The notes under the pieces were generated by a model. The model saw only the letters and a program-made list of their open reading frames with translations, did no database searches and was not told where the DNA came from. From NCBI RefSeq assembly GCF_001975725.1, contig NZ_CP019434.1:2253486-2317485 (forward strand): a stretch of DNA of 64,000 nt. Reading direction: 5' to 3'. The DNA is from Acidihalobacter ferrooxydans (GTDB lineage Bacteria > Pseudomonadota > Gammaproteobacteria > DSM-5130 > Acidihalobacteraceae). Of this stretch, positions 1-9,177 are shown piece after piece (position 1 is the stretch's first letter; every line of letters starts with the position of its first letter). A program made the translations under genes and the position numbers.

Positions 1-1001
1 TCGGGGCGTCCTCCGGTCATCGGCATGTATTGCGTCACACCGTTGTTGGCCAAAGGCTTGCCCCAGCCCTTGCCGCGCAACGATTTCAATTCACCACGTA
101 ATCCTTCGGCCGGGAGGCCATAGAGCGTTTGGTAATTGGGAATCGCCTCCAGGGCAGCCAGCCGAGGCACGTCATGCACTACATTGATCGGCGGCCACCC
201 GGCGGAGTGCCACACTGAATGCCAGGTCTGATACTGGTATTGGGTCACTCGGCCGCTGTCATACACAGTCTTGCCATTGACCAGCAGGCGGGCCGAATAC
301 ACGAGCGTGCCCCCCTTCGGCGACATGGCGATGTCATTGCAAAACTGGATGTCCGCCGACAACGCGCCGTTGGCATAGGCGGTCACATCCGCCACCAGCC
401 GGAGCGAGGAAAGAACATGATGCTGGAGACGGATTTCTGTCGCCAAGGGGCCACGTCTCCAGTCATCCGCTTTGGCGCGTGCATGCTGGTACAGGGAAAG
501 CAGATCGATCCGCATGCGTTTCGGTGAAGCCAGCTTTTTCCCGTTAACCGAATAGAAGGTTAAAACGACCCTGGGATCGTAGTTGCGCAAAACCGGACCA
601 ACGGAAACCGCAGACGCCTCACGCACCGGGCTTGCGGGTTTACGGATAAGCTCAAGCGTCTTAATCGCTTGTGGCGCTAACGGTGCAGCTTGCACCGTCA
701 CCACTGAGAAACGGATCGAACCGTCCGGATAATGGGTTTTTGGATCAATCTGAACCGGCACGACACCGGTACCCAGGCGAGCGGTCACATCCATCGGCTT
801 GCGCAGGGCATTCGGCGCGAAAACGGTTCCGAACGTCAGGTAGGCGGTTCGGGTACGGTGTTTGGACGTATTTTGTAAAGCAAAAACCGCGAGATCGTTC
901 GGTTTCGTCAGGGCGGGCAGCGGCGGCGCCTGGACCCAGTTTCCGGCCGCGGCGGCCACGGATGACAAACTCAGCAGCAAGATCGCCCATACCCAGAGCA
1001 T
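1..1001 (-). CDS. Secreted hypothetical protein, RIFT-barrel-like N-terminus (partial, runs off left edge)
   Basis: An uninterrupted minus-strand frame of 333 codons begins at an ATG (999-1001) and continues past position 1. The first ~19 residues (MLWVWAILLLSLSSVAAAAG) form a good Sec signal peptide, so the product should be exported. Residues ~50-110 contain a segment with FGTVF, a VPVQ stretch and HYPDGSIRFSVVTV. This resembles the N-terminal RIFT-barrel domain of secreted polysaccharide-lyase-like proteins; that similarity is recalled, not searched. The frame stays open and has normal codon use, so I take it as a real gene although its 3' end is outside the window. It may belong to the neighbouring exopolysaccharide locus, but a ~450-bp repeat-filled gap separates them. 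Specific function unknown. Confidence 0.7.
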   Translation of the reverse strand, partial: MLWVWAILLLSLSSVAAAAGNWVQAPPLPALTKPNDLAVFALQNTSKHRTRTAYLTFGTVFAPNALRKPMDVTARLGTGVVPVQIDPKTHYPDGSIRFSVVTVQAAPLAPQAIKTLELIRKPASPVREASAVSVGPVLRNYDPRVVLTFYSVNGKKLASPKRMRIDLLSLYQHARAKADDWRRGPLATEIRLQHHVLSSLRLVADVTAYANGALSADIQFCNDIAMSPKGGTLVYSARLLVNGKTVYDSGRVTQYQYQTWHSVWHSAGWPPINVVHDVPRLAALEAIPNYQTLYGLPAEGLRGELKSLRGKGWGKPLANNGVTQYMPMTGGRP

Positions 1002-1049
1002 GGCCCTCCATGCCGAACCCGTATGAAGCGAACGCGCCCGCCCGCAGTC

Positions 1050-1367
1050 AGGAGCTTGTCGAATAGTGAGGGGAGTAGCAGGTGTAGCGAGTCGGAAGGG
1101 GGTTGAAGGCAGATTTTTCGTCAGCTGCGAGGGACTCTCAAGACTGTTGTTGTCGCTCAGACGAGTGCGAGAAGGATTGTCGGTCGAAAAAGCGCAGTTT
1201 ACAGAGCGTGAATGGGCATTTTGAGGCCAATTTTGACGCCCTGGCGTGACGCATGAGCAGAATGTCAACAACCTGCTACTAACGGCGTTATTCGACGAAA
1301 AAGACCGAATACATTGGCCTGGCTCACCATCACCGCAGGGGATTTTCACACAATCCGGCAGACGCCC
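1050..1367. repeat. Family D terminal-inverted-repeat element, copy D1, interrupted by A1
   Basis: The left end (AGGAGCTTGTCG) and right end (reverse complement GGGCGTCTGCCGGATTG) match the ends of copy D2 at 61,578. The inner word ATTCGACGAAAAAGA after 1,298 is shared with D2. Family A copy A1 sits inside it, which accounts for the extra ~130 bp. With A1 it fills most of the 450-bp gap between the two flanking genes. Divergence from D2 is considerable, so exact ends are approximate. Confidence 0.55.
1144..1275 (+). repeat. Family A terminal-inverted-repeat element, copy A1
   Basis: It starts CTGTTGTTGTCGCTCAGACG and ends CAACAACCTG, and shares an interior (GAAGGATTGTCGG, GAAAAAGCGCAGTTT, TTTTGACGC, TGGCGTG) with copies at 41,327, 42,318 and 54,740. 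No open frame of note lies inside, so it is a non-autonomous MITE-like element. It lies within D1. Confidence 0.75.
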
Positions 1368-1449
1368 AGGTGGCCCGCCAACACTATTGGTCATCTCTCC
1401 CTCCCGCCACCATTACCCGGACTGAATTTTGATGGGGTCCAGATCGGGT

Positions 1450-3035
1450 TCATGCGTGGCCACCCTTGCGCGCGATCATGACCCGGCGCAGATAGTCGAG
1501 CAGATCACGCTCCGGCCCATCCGGGCGGCCCGAAATCCACCATAGCACAAGTATACTTGACACATAGGAAATCGCACCGATTGCAACCATTTCCGTGAGT
1601 TGCAAGGCGAGGCCAAGATTGCTGAAACCCGGATGCGAGTCAAACCAGCCGAAACCCAGAAGATTCAGCAGACCTGCCATCACCACCGTGCCGACGAAAC
1701 TCCGCCACAGACCCGCCCCGAGGCGTTTCCAGGAAATATCCAGCCGCCGCATGGCAACGATGAAATAAATCATCCCGCCGAGAATGCCGTTGAGCACCAA
1801 GCCCACGGCGATGCCGGGAAAGCCGAACAGGTGGATGAACACCACGATACTGGCAATGCTGGAAAGGCCGAACACGACGCTCATTTTGAGCATCGCTTTC
1901 ATCCAGCCATGCACCGCGAATGCCTGCCGGCTCATCTCACCGAAAATTGAGACCGCGCCCCCAGCGCCAAGACCTGCAGCAAGGGCACCGCGCCCAGCCA
2001 TTTTTCACCAAAGGCCAGGCGGATCGCCGGTTCGGCCACCAGTGACAGACCCACGCCAAGCGGCATCACCACGAGATTCATGGTGGTCATCATTTTTATC
2101 AGCAATGATGCGCCCCGATCGGCCTGGGTACGCACCTCAGACAAACCAGAGAACATCGCTCGCGTCAACGGACCGACCAGTTCCGAACTGGGTAGCTGCG
2201 CGACTTCGTGGGCCACCTCAAACAAGCCCAGGGCGCCGACATTCGTCATTTTTGTGATGGTCGACTTGGTACCCAATCCACCCAGCAATCCGGCGATATT
2301 GGACAGCCACAGCAGCGTCGAATACGAAGCCATGCGGGGCCAGCCGGCGAGGGTCAAGCCGGGGCGATAAGGATGCAGCACATAACTGAGCAGCGTATCG
2401 ACGACGACGCTGACCAGAATGGCGATGATCAACGCCCAGTAATCGCGTAACACGAAGGCGAGGCTGATGGCCGTGCTCACCGAAATCAGACGCGGCAGCA
2501 GCTTGAGCAGAAACTCCTTGTCGAAGGCCATATAACGGCGATAATCGACCACGCCGATGTTCTGCAGACTGGAGATGGCGCTGACCGCCGCGGCCACGAA
2601 GGTGACCTGGGTAAAATGCGGGCTATTGAAGAAATGGCCCGCCGGGACAGCGATGATGAGCAATATCACGGCCACGCCGAAACCGCGCAACACGTTGATG
2701 GTAAAGCCGGTGTTGTAGAGCTGCCGGTCCGGCATGTCGGCCCGGATGATCGCGTTTTCGGTGCCGAGCTCGGCCAGTTGCTGCAAGCCCTGCACGAAAC
2801 CCATGGCCAGTGCCACCACGCCGAAATCCGCCGGCACCAGCAAGCGCACCAGGATCAGGGTACTGATAATACCCAGAAAACGGTTGACGAAACGCCAGCC
2901 GATGATCCAGGCCGCGCCGAAGGCGGTGCGCGCCGCCACCGTGCCCTGTTTTCTCAGCGCTTGCCAACCACAATCGACGCCGGTTTCGGGGATGGCGTTG
3001 AAATTTTCAGGAAAGCGCACGCCAAACCAGTTCAT
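1450..3035 (-). pseudogene. Polysaccharide flippase (Wzx/MOP superfamily), apparent frameshift
   Basis: Two overlapping minus-strand frames encode consecutive parts of one multi-helix membrane protein of ~525 residues. The first runs from 3,035 to ~1,960, the second from ~1,960 to 1,450. The first has the N-terminal segment typical of oligosaccharide flippases (LGIISTLILVRLLVPADFG). The second resumes with GGAVSIFGEMSRQAF and further hydrophobic helices. The switch lies at a run of five C on the plus strand (1,958-1,962); one additional base there restores a single frame. The start at 3,035 overlaps the upstream stop as ATGA, matching the rest of the operon. The role would be flipping the lipid-linked repeat unit across the inner membrane. 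A sequencing error in the homopolymer is as likely as a true mutation. Confidence 0.75.
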
Positions 3036-4255
3036 GTTTCGCCCAGACACAGTTGCAGAAATTCCCGGCTCTTGTGGGACCAGTCGTTCTCGTGCGCATG
3101 ACGCAGGCCGTTCTGCGTCAATCGCCGGCGCAGCCCGGCGTCGTCCAGCAACCGCAGCATCGCCGCCTCGACAGCATCGACCGAAGCGCCCTCGACCACC
3201 AGGCCGTTGTACGCATCGCGCACCGCGTCCACGCTGCCGCCGTCCCGCCCAGCGATGACCGGCAGACCGGCGGCGTTCGCCTCCAGAAACACCAGACCGA
3301 AGCCTTCCGTATCGCCATTGGGCAATCTGCGGTTGGGCATCACGAAGACATCGCCCGTACGGTAGCAGGCCGGAAGATCCGCTTCTTCTACCCGCCCGGC
3401 GAAAACCACGCGATCAGCGATGCCTTCCTGCTCAGCGATATCTCGCAACCTCGGTTCATCTTCGCCCTGACCGGCGACCAGGTAACGCACCTCGGGGCGG
3501 CGCCTGGCAATACGCGCGAACGCCCGCAGCGCGTGATCAACCCCTTTTTTTTCCACCAGGCGGCAGACGCTCAAGAAAACGAAACAGCCCTCCCAGCCGA
3601 GACGGCCACGCCAATGCCCGCTTTCGGCCCGGGAGAAGCGCGCGAAGTCGACCCCGTTGCTAATCACCTTGACCGGAAGGTCATCTCCGGCGAAACGATG
3701 CAGCGTTTGCTGCGTGAAGCGGCTGACTGCGATGACGGCATCGGCTGCCCGCAGAAAACCCCGACGCCGCGCGCCATCGGCATCGTAGCCATCCTCGGTG
3801 GTCAACTCCTCACCATGGACATAGATCACTGTCCGGATGCCCGGCCAGTACCTGAGCCATTGTGCGATCCAGCCATTGGCCACCAGTTCCCCGATGCAGA
3901 CACTGCGTATCGGCCCCAGGTACACACGCCTGAATAAGGTCGCCATGAGGCGCATCCGCAAAGCCAGCTCACCGAGATGCAGTCGCAATTTTTGCGGCCA
4001 GGCGTACTCCCCGCCACGCGTCAAAGGCGTACGCAACATGTCCAGTCGCTCGATAAGATATGGTTGGGTTTTATCGAAAGCCTGCCAGCTCGACAGTTCG
4101 CGGCCATCGACATAGGAACGGCGCGCGGACAGCACGCGAATGCGCCCGTCGGCCTCCCGCGCGAGCTGGGCATACACGCGCGCCGAACCGCCGATCACCG
4201 GCGGGAAATTACTCGCTATCAGAAGCACTGCGCCCTGCTCTTGCCGGCGCTTCAT
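3032..4255 (-). CDS. GT4-family glycosyltransferase
   Basis: This 407-residue protein has the GT-B architecture. The N-terminal Rossmann domain opens with LLIASNFPPVIGGSARV. The C-terminal nucleotide-sugar domain carries VISNGVDFARF near residue 200 and the EX7E motif (E317-E325, EGFGLVFLE). Such enzymes transfer a sugar from an NDP-sugar to a lipid-linked acceptor at the cytoplasmic face of the inner membrane. It overlaps the flippase gene by 4 bases and belongs to the XrtA-associated exopolysaccharide operon. Donor and acceptor cannot be read from the sequence. A 135-bp gap separates it from the next gene upstream. Confidence 0.85.
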   Translation of the reverse strand: MKRRQEQGAVLLIASNFPPVIGGSARVYAQLAREADGRIRVLSARRSYVDGRELSSWQAFDKTQPYLIERLDMLRTPLTRGGEYAWPQKLRLHLGELALRMRLMATLFRRVYLGPIRSVCIGELVANGWIAQWLRYWPGIRTVIYVHGEELTTEDGYDADGARRRGFLRAADAVIAVSRFTQQTLHRFAGDDLPVKVISNGVDFARFSRAESGHWRGRLGWEGCFVFLSVCRLVEKKGVDHALRAFARIARRRPEVRYLVAGQGEDEPRLRDIAEQEGIADRVVFAGRVEEADLPACYRTGDVFVMPNRRLPNGDTEGFGLVFLEANAAGLPVIAGRDGGSVDAVRDAYNGLVVEGASVDAVEAAMLRLLDDAGLRRRLTQNGLRHAHENDWSHKSREFLQLCLGET

Positions 4256-4390
4256 GCGTGTGGCTCCGGGCCGGCCGATCCCGCGCAGGACATGCCGAAC
4301 CGGCCGGCGTCAATGGATTGCAAGCGTCCATCGCGGTCATGCGCGATCATGCCGGCATACCGATGTTCGCGCATGCAGACTGGCTGTGGT

Positions 4391-5728
4391 TCACTGCGAT
4401 GAACGCTTGTCATACACCAGCGGTCGGGCTGGCGCGGACGGATATGCCGCCCGTGCCGCCGGCGCGGCGGCGCGTTGCGCCGCGCGGTGTTGCAGCGCGA
4501 ATTTGAGCAACAGCGAGATCACGGCGTACAACTGAAACAGAAAATTGAAATACGCCTGCGGCAAGGCGCTGCCAGCCACCGCGAACGCCACCAGACTAAC
4601 CTGGATGAAACCGGCCAAATCGTACATCCACAAGCTGTCCGGATCGCCCCGGGCCAATCGGCGGATACGCCCGAGATACAGCCAGGCGCTGGCCAGCATC
4701 AGCACATACAGCCCGAAGCCGACCACACCCTGCTCGGCCAGGACCTCAAACCAGATACTGTGGATGGCGCGGTGATGCACGCCCGGCGGACCGTATTGAT
4801 CCCAGGCCGCCGGGCTGAGCCACACACCGAAACCGCCGCCAAGCATTGGATGATGCAAGGCGTAATTGGTCGCGAACTCCCAGGACTGTACCCGCCCCTG
4901 GAAAGACCCACCCTTCTCGGCGCCGCCGCTGACCACCGCCTCCATGCGATGGGTCCATTGCGGGGGCATGAAATTCAGCGCGAGCGGCAGCAGCGCCGCA
5001 GTGAGAAACAGCAGGCGAAAGCGGTTGCGGCTCTTCCAGATCAGTGCCGGAATCACGAATGCCAGGGCAATCTGGCCACCGCGCGAATAGGTACCCAGAA
5101 TCGACATCACCACGAGGGCCATGCCGACCCACAAGCCGAGCCGGATCCAGCGCGAACGCGCCTGCAACTGCAGATAGCGCATCAATGGCAGGGTCATGCA
5201 CATGGCCAGGGCGAATTGGTTGCGGTCGCCGTAGAAGGAGTACTCAGGTCCCGTGACAATGTAGTGGCCACCGTGCACCAGGGTGAACAGGCCGCCCTTC
5301 ATGCCCCAGAAGCCGAACGAAATCACGAACACCCAGATCAGCAGGTCGAGCCGCTTGCGCGAATCAACCAGGAGGATAATAAAAAACGACAGCAACACCA
5401 CCTTGAACAATTGTTGCCAATGCGGCCAGGCATACCCGGGCACCACGGAAAAATAACTCGACACAGTGGTGAACAGCACAAATATCACCATCAGCCTCGA
5501 CATGGCGTCCCACTTCAACTTTTGCAGCTTATTGGCATGAATGATGGCCGAAAAAATGGTTACCACCGCGATCAGGTACACCCAGTGAATCCGGGCGGCA
5601 ATGCCGTAGACCTCGCGGTAGGGATTCATGTCGCTGAACAGCGTCCACAGCAACAGGCCGATGTAAGGTTCCACCAGCGCCATCGGCAAGGTGCCCATTA
5701 CGAAGAGAATCAACAGCAAACCACGCAT
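4391..5728 (-). CDS. XrtA-associated O-glycosylation ligase-like protein (Wzy/O-antigen ligase family)
   Basis: This 445-residue polytopic membrane protein has about ten hydrophobic segments. Its N-terminal half (YIGLLLWTLFSDMNPYR...) is typical of the DUF5935/exosortase-A-associated putative O-glycosylation ligase group. The C-terminal half is Wzy_C-like: GTYSRGGQ near residue 213, a large periplasmic loop with HHPMLGGGFG, then HSIWFEVLAEQG. These proteins polymerise or transfer glycan repeat units in the periplasm. The start lies 1 base after the stop of the upstream gene, supporting one transcript. The C-terminal ~35 residues are Ala-rich and probably disordered. Whether it acts as polymerase or as protein O-glycan ligase is not resolved. 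Confidence 0.85.
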   Translation of the reverse strand: MRGLLLILFVMGTLPMALVEPYIGLLLWTLFSDMNPYREVYGIAARIHWVYLIAVVTIFSAIIHANKLQKLKWDAMSRLMVIFVLFTTVSSYFSVVPGYAWPHWQQLFKVVLLSFFIILLVDSRKRLDLLIWVFVISFGFWGMKGGLFTLVHGGHYIVTGPEYSFYGDRNQFALAMCMTLPLMRYLQLQARSRWIRLGLWVGMALVVMSILGTYSRGGQIALAFVIPALIWKSRNRFRLLFLTAALLPLALNFMPPQWTHRMEAVVSGGAEKGGSFQGRVQSWEFATNYALHHPMLGGGFGVWLSPAAWDQYGPPGVHHRAIHSIWFEVLAEQGVVGFGLYVLMLASAWLYLGRIRRLARGDPDSLWMYDLAGFIQVSLVAFAVAGSALPQAYFNFLFQLYAVISLLLKFALQHRAAQRAAAPAARAAYPSAPARPLVYDKRSSQ

Positions 5729-5729
5729 G

Positions 5730-6845
5730 TCAGCTCATCCTGCGCCGCAGCAGCAGCGCGTCCAGCATGAATTTGGCCGCCCAGCTCGGGTAGCGAAAGC
5801 GCATATACGGACCGTCGAAGGGGTGCGAGCCCGGCACCCCGCCCGCCATACCCACCGGCCCGGCCAGCCGCAGGCTGCGCAGATTGAAGTCCAGCGTGCG
5901 CCGGGCGAACGTCGTCCAGTCGGCCTCGCCGGTCAATTCGGCCAGCCGCAACCATACCAGAGCGAGCTGTGCGTTGCCGGTCAGGCAGCTCCAGCGCGCC
6001 GCTGAATTCCAGTCGGCATCCAGCCGACCCGGCAGGGCTCCGTCGCGGCGTTGCGCCCGGGCCAGAGCATGCGCGGCGGTCGCCACCGCCTCCAGCCCCG
6101 GCCCGCGATCGCGCGCGGCGACTTCGAGGATACCGCGCAGGGCATAGGCGATGGTATGGGTCAGAGGCTGGGTTGCGTCTTCCAGATCGTTTTGCGGCAG
6201 CCAGCCGTTGGGGCGCGCCTGACCGAGCGCCCAATCCACGTTGCGGCGCGCCGCCGCCAGGTAACGCGGCTCGCTCAGCGCCTCGGCGGCCCGCGCCAGC
6301 CCGAAAGCGGTGCGGGTGTTGTAGGCGTTGGGCGGCGGGGCCGAAAACGGCGAGCCGAAGCGCCGCCAGGCCCCGTCTTCGTCCTGCGCGCAGAGCAGCC
6401 AGTCGGCGGCGCGGCGCAGGGATTCCCGGTAACGCGGCTCGCCGGTTTCCTCCAGAGCCCGCGCCCAGCCGAACAGGGACTGGCCGGTATTGAATACGGT
6501 GGACACTACCTGCGGGGCGTCCATCAATCCCGCGCGCACGCCACCGTCCGGCAGTTGCACCGCGCAGGACCAGTCGGCCATGCGCAAGGCGCGCTCACGG
6601 AAATCGGACGCGGCGAAATCGCGCGCAAAATCGAACAAGGTGGGAATGATGTAACCGCTGACCTCGGGATAGGCCGCCGCCCAGGTCTGCCGCCGCGCAT
6701 CATGCCAGGCGCTCGCCCCGTCGCCGCCCGCGTCCTGCGCTGCTGCGAGCCACCGCGCCAGAGCGTGGCAGGCCGCCTCCTGATCGGCAACCCGCCGCGG
6801 CAGCGGCAGGCGTTCGCCCAGTGCGCGGGCCCAGAGTGCGCTCAT
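5730..6845 (-). CDS. Alpha/alpha-barrel (toroid) protein, possible glycan-processing enzyme
   Basis: This 371-residue protein consists of repeated helical hairpins with W, DG and G-rich turns: WLLCAQDEDGAWRRFG, WALGQARPNGWLPQND and ALARAQRRDGALPG. That pattern suits an alpha/alpha toroid as in terpene cyclase-like, six-hairpin glycosidase or AGE epimerase folds. No catalytic signature was recognised and there is no signal peptide. The ATG at 6,845 was preferred because it overlaps the upstream stop as ATGA, as elsewhere in this operon; a longer frame reaches 6,917. It lies between an ATP-grasp gene and the O-ligase-like gene, so a role in precursor modification is an inference. Confidence 0.7.
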   Translation of the reverse strand: MSALWARALGERLPLPRRVADQEAACHALARWLAAAQDAGGDGASAWHDARRQTWAAAYPEVSGYIIPTLFDFARDFAASDFRERALRMADWSCAVQLPDGGVRAGLMDAPQVVSTVFNTGQSLFGWARALEETGEPRYRESLRRAADWLLCAQDEDGAWRRFGSPFSAPPPNAYNTRTAFGLARAAEALSEPRYLAAARRNVDWALGQARPNGWLPQNDLEDATQPLTHTIAYALRGILEVAARDRGPGLEAVATAAHALARAQRRDGALPGRLDADWNSAARWSCLTGNAQLALVWLRLAELTGEADWTTFARRTLDFNLRSLRLAGPVGMAGGVPGSHPFDGPYMRFRYPSWAAKFMLDALLLRRRMS

Positions 6846-8002
6846 GACCGCCCCAACCGCGCAGTGAGGCGGCGGGCGCGCTGCGCGAGCCAGGGCATGG
6901 GATCGCGCGCGCGCCACAGCGCGCTGCGCATCGGCCCGTGCGCTTGCGGCCAGCGGCCAGCGGGCCGTCCCTGCGCCTGCGCCGCGCGCTGCTCCGATTC
7001 AGTGTCCATCCAGACCACGCTGCGGTTCGCGCCACTGCGGTATTCGCCGCCCTGCCCCAGCGCGTCCAGATAATAGGCCAGCGGCAGGTTGACGCCGTTC
7101 AGCGTCGCCACTTCCTCCTGATAGTCGCTGCGCCCCACGGTGGGTTCGATGGCGAGATACTCGCCCTGTTCGTTCTGCTTGTATTCCATGCCGGCCAGCC
7201 CCTGCACCTGGTGGCGAGCGAAAAACCGGGCGGTCCGCTCGATCAGCGCTTGCGCCTGCGGCGCCGAGGTACAGGCGGCAGTGCCACCCACCCGCGGTGG
7301 CCAGGACCGGAGTTTTCGGCCCACGAAGCTGGCCACCGATTGCCCCGCTGTATTGAGATGTTGCAGGCAGAAATAGATCGCGTCATCGCCGCCTTCCACC
7401 CATTCCTGGACCACCACGTCCGGCAGCGCGCGGAGCATCGTCTCGATCCGCTCGTGCGCCGCGGCAGGCGTATCCACCCGATAGGCCTTGGCTAGTCCGG
7501 CGCGCACATAAGACGGCGCATGCCAGGCCGGCTTAAGCACGAGGGGGAACCGCAGCGCCAGCGCGGCCTCGATGTCCTCGCCACGGCACACCCGTACCGT
7601 GGCTGGCGCTGGCAAGCCGGCCGCGGCAGCCATTGCAGAAAAATCGGGCTTGCGCATCAAGGCATCCAGCGGGGCAGACGGCGGCAGCAGAAAGCGGTAA
7701 AACGGCTGCAGACGTTCCTGTGCGGAACCGAGGGTGCGCACGGACTGCTCCTGCGTCAACACCAGCACCGGTCTGTTACCGGAAAACCGCTCGGCGCCGA
7801 GCCGCTCCAGTTCGGCAAGCAATGTCTCGCCGTGAAGCGCGGGCAGGTACAAGGGCCGCGCATAACGGCTGGACAGCGCCGGGTCGTCGCGGCGGGATTC
7901 GGCCACATACACCGGCACGCCCGCCGCGCCCAGGCTGCGGACGATGCCCAGACCGTTCAGCCCGCCGCCCAGCACCAGTGCAGGCACGCGTCCGGCCTTC
8001 AT
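6842..8002 (-). CDS. ATP-grasp fold carboxylate-amine ligase-like protein
   Basis: The 386-residue product begins with a nucleotide-binding pre-ATP-grasp domain (LVLGGGLNGLGIVRSL). The ATP-grasp core follows: FPLVLKPAWH near residue 150, VVVQEWVEGGDD near 200, and a metal-binding region with GMEYKQNEQGEYLAIEPTVGRS near 275-297. Enzymes of this type form amide or ester bonds by way of acyl phosphates. The gene overlaps both neighbours by 4 bases. Together with the amidotransferase at 10,358-12,274 it suggests that the exported glycan carries an amino-acid or amide substituent, which is inference. Substrates are unknown. Confidence 0.75.
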   Translation of the reverse strand: MKAGRVPALVLGGGLNGLGIVRSLGAAGVPVYVAESRRDDPALSSRYARPLYLPALHGETLLAELERLGAERFSGNRPVLVLTQEQSVRTLGSAQERLQPFYRFLLPPSAPLDALMRKPDFSAMAAAAGLPAPATVRVCRGEDIEAALALRFPLVLKPAWHAPSYVRAGLAKAYRVDTPAAAHERIETMLRALPDVVVQEWVEGGDDAIYFCLQHLNTAGQSVASFVGRKLRSWPPRVGGTAACTSAPQAQALIERTARFFARHQVQGLAGMEYKQNEQGEYLAIEPTVGRSDYQEEVATLNGVNLPLAYYLDALGQGGEYRSGANRSVVWMDTESEQRAAQAQGRPAGRWPQAHGPMRSALWRARDPMPWLAQRARRLTARLGRS

Positions 8003-9177
8003 CCTGCGCCCTCCTGCCCCGTATGCAGGTCTTCGATGTCCCGCAGCACGGCGCGGGCATTGGCGCGCCAGGTGAGATGGCGCGCCGCGATGGTCGCTTG
8101 CGCCGCTGCGCCCAGCCGCTGGCGCAAGTCCGCGTCGGCGGCGAGACGCAGAATCGCCTCGCGCCGCGTGTCCGGATGATCCGGATCGAACAGCAGGGCG
8201 TTGACGCCGTCGTCCAGCACTTCGCGGATATTGGCGCTGGACGGCGCCACCACTGCGCAGCCGGCGGCGAGGTACTCGAACAGCTTGAGCGGCGAGGCAT
8301 AGGGCACCACCGCAGGCTGCAGAGCAATATCGAATGCGGCGAGGTATTCAGGCACATGCTCGCGCTCGACCAGCCCGGTGAAGGTCACCCGCGCCGCGAT
8401 GCCATGCTCGGCGGCGCGGCGCTCCAGCCCCTCGCGGGCCGGGCCGTCGCCGACCAGCAGCAGATGCAGGTCGAGCTCGGGATGAGCGGCGAGCAGGTCG
8501 ATCACGCTGTCCAGGCCATGCCATTCGCGCACAAAACCGGTAAAGCCGAGCACCAGGCGCGCGTTCAATCCAAGGCGTTGTCTGGCCTGCTCGCGCGCCG
8601 GCAAGGCGGCGAACCGGGCAGGATCGATGCCGTTGGGCGTCACCCGCAGACGCGCCTCGGGCACGCCCTCGGCGGCGATGCGCCCGGCCAGCACCCGGGT
8701 CACGGTGAACACGCGGTCGGCCCCACGCCAGGCCAGACGCTCACTCCAGCGCGCGAGGCGCTTCAGGGCGAGGCCACCATAACGGCTGCGCTCATCCAGC
8801 AACGGCGCGTTGACTTCCAGCAGCAGCGGCAGGCCGTGGCGCCGCCGCGCCCACACGCCGGAGACGAAATACAGGTTGTAGCGCTCGTAAATGGCGTCCG
8901 GCCGATGCGCGGCAATGGCCCGGCTCAGGCGGCGGTAGTCGAACAGGCTGTAGCCCAGCTCCAGCAATTCGTAAAGCGCCCCCGGCAAGCGTTTCTTGAG
9001 CTGCGCCACCCAGCCCGCCTGGCCACCGAAGGAGGCGCGCGCCACCGTGGCCGGGCCGACCACGATCACTTCCGCACCCTCCTGCTCCAGGGCGTGGATC
9101 ATTTCGGCGATGTGCACGTACTGGCCGTCCTTGGAGCCGATGCGGTGGTGATAGAGAATCTTCATCGGCGGCTTCAT
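7999..9177 (-). CDS. GT4-family glycosyltransferase
   Basis: This 392-residue GT-B protein has an N-terminal domain beginning KILYHHRIGSKDGQYVHI. The C-terminal domain contains RVTPNGIDPARF (about 178-189), LVGDGPAREGLE and SPLKLFEYLAAG (E301), the usual donor-binding region of GT4 enzymes. In this sub-type the first Glu of EX7E is replaced. It overlaps both neighbours by 4 bases. It is a probable cytoplasmic sugar transferase building the XrtA-linked polysaccharide; sugar specificity is unknown. Confidence 0.85.
   Translation of the reverse strand: MKPPMKILYHHRIGSKDGQYVHIAEMIHALEQEGAEVIVVGPATVARASFGGQAGWVAQLKKRLPGALYELLELGYSLFDYRRLSRAIAAHRPDAIYERYNLYFVSGVWARRRHGLPLLLEVNAPLLDERSRYGGLALKRLARWSERLAWRGADRVFTVTRVLAGRIAAEGVPEARLRVTPNGIDPARFAALPAREQARQRLGLNARLVLGFTGFVREWHGLDSVIDLLAAHPELDLHLLLVGDGPAREGLERRAAEHGIAARVTFTGLVEREHVPEYLAAFDIALQPAVVPYASPLKLFEYLAAGCAVVAPSSANIREVLDDGVNALLFDPDHPDTRREAILRLAADADLRQRLGAAAQATIAARHLTWRANARAVLRDIEDLHTGQEGAG

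Noticed and set aside
4475-5770. 431-codon open frame on the plus strand opposite the O-ligase-like gene
   Set aside because: Gln/His/Arg-rich antisense shadow of a hydrophobic membrane protein; no start signal or family features.
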